In this document: in pieces, positions 57,560-64,000 of the stretch | Position numbering within the stretch: position 1 is the first letter of the stretch | How the letters are laid out: each line of letters starts with the position of its first letter | From: Camellia lanceoleosa | Lineage: Eukaryota; Streptophyta; Magnoliopsida; Ericales; Theaceae | Length of the DNA: 64,000 nt | Direction of reading: 5' to 3' | Assembly (NCBI GenBank): GCA_025200525.1 | Contig: CM045759.1 | Span: 6,448,001 to 6,512,000 of the forward strand | Made by a program: the position numbers and the translations under genes | The notes under the pieces: model-generated | What the model was told of the DNA's origin: nothing | The model's database searches: none | What the model saw: the letters and a program-made list of their open reading frames with translations, nothing else

Positions 57560-57850
57560 TAGCCATCTCAAATCCATACAATGCTCAAACCTAGAGATTG
57601 TTTGGCAATAAGGTTAAATTAGTTGAAAATCCATTAAAAAAATCAAAAAGCTATACAATCAACAAGTCAAAAAATTATCTAGTAATCCTAGAGGGATTCA
57701 GATCCTCTAAAATGATGCCGTTTTGTCTAGTGACTAAAAAGAAAAAAAAAAAAAAAAAAAAAGGTAAAAAGAAAAAACAGAGCAAACAACGGGTTCCATC
57801 GTGGAAGAGAGAGAGAGGGAGACAAGCGGAATCTCTTTACATCTCCTTCA
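57560..57850. other. Short spacer with MITE-like text and an A-run
   Basis: TTGTTTGGCAATAAGG, AAATCAAAAAGC and CAAGTCAAAAAATTA resemble the MITE at 49795. An A-run sits at about 57737-57762. No gene. Confidence 0.4.
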
Positions 57851-58202
57851 ATGGCGTCCAATACCCAATCCTATTTTGAAGATTTGTTGCCAACCATGGC
57901 TGACAAGTTAGGCGGGGAAGGGTTGATAGAAGAGTTTTCTAATGGGTTTCCGTTGTTGATGGACAGTGATAAAGGGGTCATAACGTTCAATAGCCTCAAG
58001 AGAAACGCTACCCTGTTAGGGTTGCAGGAATTGAAGGACGATGATCTGAGGGAAATGTTGAGAGAAGACGATTTCGACGGTGATGGAGCACTCAATCAGA
58101 TGTAGTTTTGCATGCTCATGTTCAGATTGAGCCCTGAGTTAATGAAATAGTCTCTGTTTGCGTTGGAGGAAACCCTTCAACAGGAACTGAACGGCTTGTA
58201 TT
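57851..58202 (+). pseudogene. KIC/PBP1-like single EF-hand calcium-binding protein, with nonsense in the EF loop
   Basis: Starts MASNTQSYFEDLLPTMADKL at 57851 and reads through GLIEEFSNGFPLLMDSDKGV to LREMLREDDFDGDGALNQM, the EF-hand calcium loop. The family motif continues with Glu-Phe-Cys; here the Glu codon (loop position 12, the bidentate calcium ligand) is TAG at 58103-58105. Sequence homology continues past it (FCMLMFRLSPELMK), then a second TAG at 58148, then LEETLQQELNG and TAA at about 58202. KIC binds the kinesin-like protein KCBP and PBP1 binds PINOID; both are small intronless-looking genes. As it stands the product would be 84 residues without a functional loop. Probably a recent pseudogene; no A-tail was found to prove a retrocopy. 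Confidence 0.78.
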
Positions 58203-58290
58203 AATTTTATGGGTCCAGATTTTGTTATTTACTTTTCATTAATTTTAAAGTCTTTGAAAGAATCAATATACGTTATAGGATAGGAAGTAG

Positions 58291-58560
58291 TGTGAGTGTT
58301 TTGTGGGATTTGTTGGTTAGTTGAATGTTTTGTGGGATTTATTGGTTAGTTGAGATTCTGTAGCCTAAAGTTTAGGAATTGGTGAGTATGGAGTTGTTGG
58401 AGTTCAATATTTAAGGCCACTAAGTCAGCAATAAAGGTAACCAATCTTTTCCAAAATCAATTTATGTTTATTAGAGGTAGATTCCCCTTGAAATGAATTA
58501 AATTTTTTCTAGTTTCTAGCTGTGCTTCCACCATAACTAAAAAGAAATAGGCTGCTAGCA
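58291..58560 (+). repeat. Probable 5' LTR of gypsy element 2
   Basis: Ends GGCTGCTAGCA three bases before the primer site. Contains two copies of a ~31-base unit (GTTTTGTGGGATTTrTTGG then TTAGTTGA) at 58297-58355. The left boundary is a best guess at TGTGAGTG. Confidence 0.5.
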
Positions 58561-58563
58561 GTT

Positions 58564-58575
58564 TGGTATCAGAGC
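58564..58575 (+). promoter_or_regulatory. Primer-binding site of gypsy element 2
   Basis: TGGTATCAGAGC, the standard initiator tRNA-Met complement. Confidence 0.85.
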
Positions 58576-58603
58576 AAGGTGCTCAAAAGATGGCCGAGGG
58601 AAC

Positions 58604-61600
58604 TGTTGTGTTATTACCCCATGTGAGGGGTGATTTTTTTTTTCCACTAAAAGCAGCACAGCAAGTCAACGAGGACGGCTGCCAACCGACAAGTTGCAAA
58701 GATGAACTGCGACCGAAAGGTGAGTGAGATGGCCATGTGTGCCGGCCAAGCTCTCTAGCTTCCTTTATCTTAATGTATAAGGAGAGAAGTTGAGGGGAGA
58801 GCTGAGAGTGAGTCAGAAAATCCTGAGTGAGAAAATGTAGAGAATGAGACAGAGAATCATTTTGTGCGAGAGAGGGGAGCTCCCTTTATATAAGAGGGGG
58901 AGCTCAATGGGAGTTGAGTGAGAGTGGGCTTCTCCTTCACTGTGTAACTCTCTTTGTAATCTCCATTTATAGTGAATCTCCGGTTACTTTCCCCTAGACA
59001 TAGGTATTGAGGTCGAACTACGTTAAATAAATATGGTATCTCCTTGAGTGTGTGTGTTTTTATGCGTGGCATGATTTTTAGAAGGTCTTGGGTGAGATCT
59101 CAGATCCCTAACAATTGGTATCAAAGCTTGGTTGAGGAAAACTATGTTTTTTTGAATGGCCCAGAAATTAAGTTGCTCAAAATCGAGTTTTGTGAATACC
59201 AAGAGGTGCGCCTTCATGAGTGGAGTCTAGACCTATAAAAAAGAGGTGTCACGCGCCCCCATGTGCAGCCTAAAGTTTCATCGAAGTACACCGGAATGTT
59301 ACCGAAAAGTTCAGTTTGATTAAGAGAGGAGCGGTGAAGAAGAAAAAGTGAAAAGGGTTCAAATATAATATTTTGGGAACCATTCAACATAAGGGCTCTT
59401 ATGGCGCAACAGTTCAGGCTTTGCCTTTACCCTTTGGTTGTGGGTTTGAATCTCATGTAGCGCAGAGGTGAATTATTTTTTTTGTGGAGGCGATGACGTA
59501 ATGCTGATATAAGAGTGACATCAGCAGGCGAGTGGGTCACCCAGATCAAACCCGAGTTTGACCCTGAAGGGTTCTAACCAGATAACGTTAGTCCAAGTGG
59601 ATGGGTCAGCCCCCACCCAGATCCGACGCAGTGTTGATGCAAGAGTGACATTAGCAGGCCGGTGGGTTGCCTAGATCCAACCCAAGTCCAACCCTAGAGG
59701 GTCTGAGCTGGATGATGTCAGCCCAAGTAGGCAGGTCCATCCTCATCCAGATCCGACCTAGAAGGGTTCCTAGGTAGTGCCATAAGCGTGATGCGATGGT
59801 GACTTCAGCGATAACACATAGCAGACGGCGTCAGACGCTTAGTAACGGAAAATGCCCTATGTTAATGGAATATTCCTGAGTGCTGAAAAATTGTAATGAG
59901 AGCCCAAAATTTCCTAAAAATTGTGGTGTGGCCCAACTTTCGAGAAAGTTTTACAATGAGGCCCCCGGAAGTGCAGCGAAGGTTGGTCCTAGCTAAACGG
60001 ATTGCTTTGGACGCAACCGTGAGATTAGAATAGTGAGATTCTGAACGGTTTCTTGAAGATAGTCAAAACATGGGAGTTTACCATCTTCAATAGTCAGAGG
60101 AATGTTGCCCGATGTTGTAGAACGTTGTGGATTCACTGAAGAGGTTAGAATGAGAGATTTTGATTGGATTGGACAACTACATGCAGATTAAGAGATAGAT
60201 CATTGGAGACCAAATGAGGTCAAGCTTGATCAAATGGCGGATCAAGGAAGATCAAGATTGGTCAAGGGCGATTAGAGGATTGCAGAGGTGATTATCTCTA
60301 GAGTTGATTGAAAGATTTGGTTCAATCAAAAGAGAAGTCCACTTCATCAACGGATAGATGATTTGGCAACAGAACAGGCTTAGAGAATGTTGTGTATATG
60401 AGCTAGTACTGATAAGAGACCTAAATGAGTAGAATAATAGTTATAGATGAGCATACTTGGTGCAAGCATAGAGGTACAAGAGCATAGATGAGTACGCAAG
60501 AGTGTCGTGCAAGGTGCAGATGTACAGTGTAGAGAAGGCGTGGTTAGAGTATGCAGCAGCGGGTTTTGTTAAAAGTTCATAGGAACTTCAAGACAAAGAA
60601 ATTGGGATGGGTAAAATGTAAGAGTGTGCGCCAAGGTGTGGCAAGTCTCTTTTCTCTATGGTGGTTTCTTTAGTTCCATGGCAGCGAATGATAGAGTTGA
60701 TACGAATCTCTTAATCAAGCTTGACGTAGGGAGATCAAAAACCATGAGTGTGAGCACTATGCAAGGAATTGCATAGCTGATGATGCTTTGACATATGGAG
60801 CTACAGTGAACCATCAATCTATTGAACAACAAATTAGGGATTGCAAAGGCACAGACAACGAGTATATGGGAACTCTGGGAGGTTGTTTAGAAGTGTGGAG
60901 GGCAAATACTGATAGTTCAGAGGAAAAGCTCTGAGCAAAGAAGGCAAAGAAAATTGACCAGGCAAAGCGTGTTGTTTGAAATAAAGAGTGTTTTCTATTA
61001 CTCCAGCCGTGTATTGTGATGCGTGGCAGGTTAGTGGCATTCTAGAGAGGAGTTGCAGTGTCATTAAGCACTGAAATGAGTGTAGGGAAAACCGAGCAGA
61101 GGGTGCAGGGCATCTATCTAGGGGGTGCAGGATATCTTGGTTACGCAAGTTTAAGCATATCATGTGAAGACATCCGAGACAGGGAAGTATGGAAGTGATC
61201 TGTGGGAGATAAGAGCAGAGGGCTCTTTCCGAGAAAGAATCAGAGAATAGTGTGAGTTGAGTGAGGATGTAGGATTCCCTCATTCTTTTGTATCTCTGTA
61301 TTTTCTTCGGTATATTTTCTCTAGGTTTAGGGGATGCAAGCATCTCAGTGAGGAGATGTAGACTTTGCTGGATTTTGGGTGTGACAAGATTGGCAGCAGT
61401 TTTTGCTATGGATCACTTCACATGGGTTGAGGGGTGATTTGTTATGCTATCCCCCTATGTGAGGGGTGATTCTCTTTTCACCAAAAGCAGCACAGCAAGT
61501 CCAGGAGGACGACTGCCAACCGACGAGCCGTAAAAGGTGACAGCCACTGAAAGGTGAGTGAGTTGGCCATGTGTGCCAGCTAAGCTCTCCAGCTTTCTCC

Positions 61601-61917
61601 ATTTTAGTGTATAAAAAGAGAAGTTGAGGAGAGAACTGAGAGTGAGGCGGAAAATCGTGAGTGAGAAAATGTAGAGAGTGAGACAGAGAGTCACTCTATG
61701 TGAGAGGGGAGAGCTCCTTCTGTATGAGAGGGGGACCTCAGTGGGAGTTGAGTGAGAGTGGGTTTCTCCTCCATTGTGTAAATCTCTTTGTAATCTCAAT
61801 TTATAGTGAATCTGCAGTTACTCTCCCGTAGACGTAGGCATTAAAGTCGAAGGTATGTGTATTTTTATGCTTGGTATGATTTCTAAAAGGCCTTGAGCGA
61901 GATCTCGAATCCCAACA
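58604..61917 (+). mobile_element. Non-autonomous LTR retrotransposon nested in gypsy element 2 gag
   Basis: LTRs 58604-59113 (510 bp) and 61440-61917 (478 bp) start TGTTrTGyTAT, share ATGTGAGGGGTGATT, AAAAGCAGCACAGCAAGTC and GGCCATGTGTGCC, and end CCyAACA. A primer-like TGGTATCAAAGCTTGG follows the first LTR. A purine-rich GGGTTGAGGGGTGATT precedes the second. Flanking 5-mers are GGAAC (58599-58603) and AGAAC (61918-61922), one mismatch. The 2.3-kb internal part has no gag or pol text; the longest frames are antisense and unconvincing. It fits a small LARD-type element copied in trans. Confidence 0.82.
59393..59463 (+). other. tRNA-like segment (possible SINE head or tRNA relic)
   Basis: GGGCTCTTATGGCGCAACAG followed about 35 bases later by GGTTGTGGGTTTGAATCTC resembles RNA polymerase III A and B boxes (TGGCGCAACAGTT and GGTTTGAATCT). 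No clean cloverleaf with an anticodon can be drawn by eye. It lies inside the non-autonomous LTR element. Confidence 0.35.
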
Positions 61918-62766
61918 AGAACTTAAGCTATGAAGGTGGAAGAAGCTGTTAAACAGTTACAAGACACCACACAACAGCAAGGTCAATAATTAGATATAAT
62001 AGTCCAGATGATAATAGCTCTTGATCTGAAAAATGATCAGATGTCAAAGAATATATCACAAGACCTTGAAGTGAATCTCGGCAAAAGAGCAAAGCACTTC
62101 TCATCTCGCCACAGTGAGTCCAATGCTTCTGGGACTTGTGGAGGACTCATTTAGACCTGAGCTTTAAAGTTGGATTTTCTTAGATTTAAGGGTGACAATC
62201 CATCTGGTTGGGTTTATCACGCTAAACAATTTTTCCACTTATCATCAAACACCAGCTGACCAGCGGCTGACAATGGGCTATGTTTCTATTGTGATAATAA
62301 GTTCTAACCAGGTCATAAGTGCAAGAATCCAAGGTTATTTATTATCGAGAGCATACCAAAAGCGGAATATCAAACTCAAGAGGTGGATATGGATATTGAA
62401 GGGTTTGACAAGCCATCGCCATAAATTTTGCTCCATGCTATAGTGGGTGCATTGACTCCTTACACCATGCATGTAGGAAGCAAGGTGTGCAATCATTCCA
62501 TCACCGTGCTCATTGATAATAGATCTACTCATAATTTTCTAGATCCAAGGACTGCTCGGAAGGCGACTATTCCCTTTCAAAGCCACCCCAAATTTAATTT
62601 AATGGTGGCAAATGGAGACCGTTTATTAGGAGAATTAAGGTGTGTTGGAGTAACCCTCATGGTGCAAGGTACTCTTATTAAGTCTGATTTTTTCTTGGTT
62701 ACATTAGGAGGCTGCGAAGTTATGTTAGGTGCTCAATGGTTGAGAACACTTAGACCAGTTGTTTAG
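61918..62766 (+). pseudogene. Gypsy element 2 gag end and protease
   Basis: Gag resumes after the nested element (KVEEAVKQLQDTTQQQGQ) with many stops. A zinc-knuckle remnant reads CFYCDNKF then GHKCKN (about 62280-62330). The protease frame 62428-62766 reads LLHAIVGALTPYTMHVGSKV, then VLIDNRSTHNFLD (active site DSGSTHNF changed to DNRSTHNF), KFNLMVANGDRLLGELRCVG and GGCEVMLGAQWLRTL, the normal end of a gypsy retroviral-type aspartyl protease (RVP_2). TAG closes it at 62764. Confidence 0.75.
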
Positions 62767-64000
62767 GATTTTTCACAGCTTACCATGTCCTTTAAAGAAG
62801 GCAACAGAGAATGCAAATTAGTAGGCTTGTAGTCTGCAACTTTGAAATACTAGAAGAAAAAATAGACCGAAAAAAAAAATGCAAATATGGGAAGGCACTG
62901 CTGCTTCAGTTGCATAGCCTTTCAATGGGGACACAATCCAAAGTTGAAGACCTAGAATAAAAGCAATTCCTCATTGAATTCAAAGATCTATTTTCAGAAC
63001 CAACTGGGTTGCCTCCACGACGAAGTCATGACAATTGTATTCTTTTGATGGAGGAAACAAAACCTGTAAGTGCACGTCCTTATAGATATCCATTTTATCA
63101 AAAAAAAAAAAAAAGAAATAGAAAAGCTAGTTAGAGAAATGTTGAATACTGGAATCATAAGACCCAACAATAGTTCGTACTTATCCCACGTGCTTTTAGT
63201 TTGAAAACATGATAGGAGTTGGCACATGTGCATCGACTATCGGGCTCTTAACAAAGTCACCATAAAATATAAATTTCCCAATCCTGTTGTTGATGAGTTA
63301 TTAGATGAATTGCATGGATCTAAGTTCTTCTCTAAACTAGATCTATGATCCGGATATCACCAAATCCGAGTGCATGATGAAGACATACCCAAGATAGTTT
63401 TTCAAGCTCATGAGGGTCGTTATGAATTTTTGGTAATACCTTTTGGGATAAACAATGCACCATCAACCTTCCAAAGTTTAATGAATAACATTTGTAGACC
63501 TTATTTACAACAATCTGTCTTGGCATTTTTTGATGATATATTAGTATATAGCCAGACTTGGAAAGATCATCTAATCCATCTGGGGGTATTTTTCAACATT
63601 CTAAGGCAACACAATCTGTTTGTGAAAGAATCCAAATACAAATTTGGATACAAGGAAATTGATTACTTAGGTCATGTGATTCCAACAAAGGGCATAACAG
63701 TTGATCCTTCAAAGACTTCCTGTATGATTGAATGGCCAAAACCATCTTCTCCAAGAGCTTTGAGATATTGTCCGCTTTGGCCGGAGCCTCACGGTTTTGT
63801 TTATCTTTAGAAAAGGCCTCATACTAGTTAGGAGTTAGTCAACTTATTAAGTGGGTTGTAGATGCCTCTCAGACCGATGTGGGACAAACCCATTTTGGGC
63901 TCCCACAGGTACTAAGGGAAATTCATTAAAGACTATGGGAAAATTGCAATCCCTTTGACAACATTGCTTAAGAAGAATGCTTGGTCTTGTTCCATTGAAG
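62767..64000 (+). pseudogene. Gypsy element 2 reverse transcriptase, interrupted
   Basis: From about 62995 the text reads LPPRRSHDN-type linker, KPVSARPYRYP (then an A-run with frame loss at 63101), [36 protein letters not shown] and SKFFSKLDL with a TGA before SGYHQIRV. The frame at 63370-63765 is open: EFLVIPFGINNAPSTFQSLM, FFDDILVYSQTWKDH (catalytic F-x-DD) and DYLGHVIPTKGITVDPSK. It is broken at 63761-63907 by a TRIM-like insert and resumes with KFIKDYGK-type text to the window end. Confidence 0.82.
63761..63907. mobile_element. TRIM-like short insertion in the RT region
   Basis: About 147 bases, TGAGATATTGTCCGCTTTGG to GGGCTCCCACA, with CCGATGTGGGACAAACCC, break the RT frame. The phrases match, in my memory, widespread small plant LTR remnants of TRIM type (Cassandra-like). 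About 20-25 bases of RT are lost at the junction, so it is not a clean insertion. Confidence 0.5.

Larger units (their letters stand above)
58291..64000 (+). mobile_element. Decayed Ty3/gypsy element 2, running off the window
   Basis: A probable 5' LTR (58291-58560, TGTGAGTG..GCTAGCA) is followed by the primer site TGGTATCAGAGC (58564-58575) and a gag start ATGGCCGAGGG at 58590. A nested LTR element (58604-61917) interrupts gag. Gag, protease and RT then continue to the window edge with many stops. The start of the LTR is inferred, not proven, because the 3' LTR lies outside. Confidence 0.75.

Noticed and set aside
60834..61343. 169-codon minus-strand frame inside the non-autonomous LTR element
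   Set aside because: No recognisable domain, no matching frame in related sequence here, and likely chance in GC-richer DNA; a database search could revive it.

Overview
The window looks like plant nuclear DNA, most likely from a woody eudicot. Coding pieces are split by GT..AG introns, the background is very AT-rich, and almost everything is transposable-element sequence: Ty1/copia, Ty3/gypsy, LINE, Mutator-like, MITEs and probable Helitrons. Periodic CTCGAGCG clusters make me suspect the order Fagales, but that is memory-based inference. There is no bacterial-type gene organisation, rRNA gene or CRISPR array.

Host genes are few and all appear damaged. Three pieces of ankyrin-repeat/PGG-domain membrane protein genes (ITN1/ACD6-type) lie on the + strand, as if from a local tandem cluster. 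Copy A (2723-9226) is the C-terminal half, split by a copia element. Copy B (40870-41143) is a first exon only. Copy C (55639-57443) is the first exon plus the ankyrin exon, then truncated. A KIC/PBP1-like EF-hand gene (57851-58202) has a nonsense codon in its calcium loop.

Layout. 311-2609: dispersed element with 5-bp target-site duplication (TSD). 2723-9226: PGG gene A with a copia insertion (3676-8730). 9.2-12.1 kb: intergenic DNA with a MITE and a copia 3' remnant. 12120-14806: solo LTR. 15.1-35.3 kb: nested stack. Two Helitron-like AT-rich elements come first; the second holds another copy of the 2-kb dispersed element (17142-19268) and an LTR element (19925-35038), whose 3' LTR is split by an 11.6-kb Ty3/gypsy chromovirus (23383-34959, TSD ACCAG). 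35.3-40.7 kb: MITEs, an antisense copia remnant and a long foldback. About 41.2-49.4 kb: Mutator-like element with a ULP1-type protease gene and a convergent transposase gene. 50.4-55.5 kb: three LINE-derived pieces sharing a 3' tail. 58.3-64 kb: a second, decayed Ty3/gypsy element, interrupted by a non-autonomous LTR element and a TRIM-like insertion, running off the window.

The most unusual items are: (1) an open 259-codon ORF (26426-27205) between primer-binding site and gag of the large chromovirus, reading as an acidic region fused to a diverged integrase C-terminal GPY/F-like module plus a chromodomain-like tail; (2) an imperfect palindrome AAACTG-N10-CAGTTT recurring about 14 times in introns and spacers of the Mutator-like element; (3) the periodic CTCGAGCG clusters in the two 2-kb dispersed elements; and (4) a roughly 550-bp near-continuous foldback at 39.6-40.1 kb.
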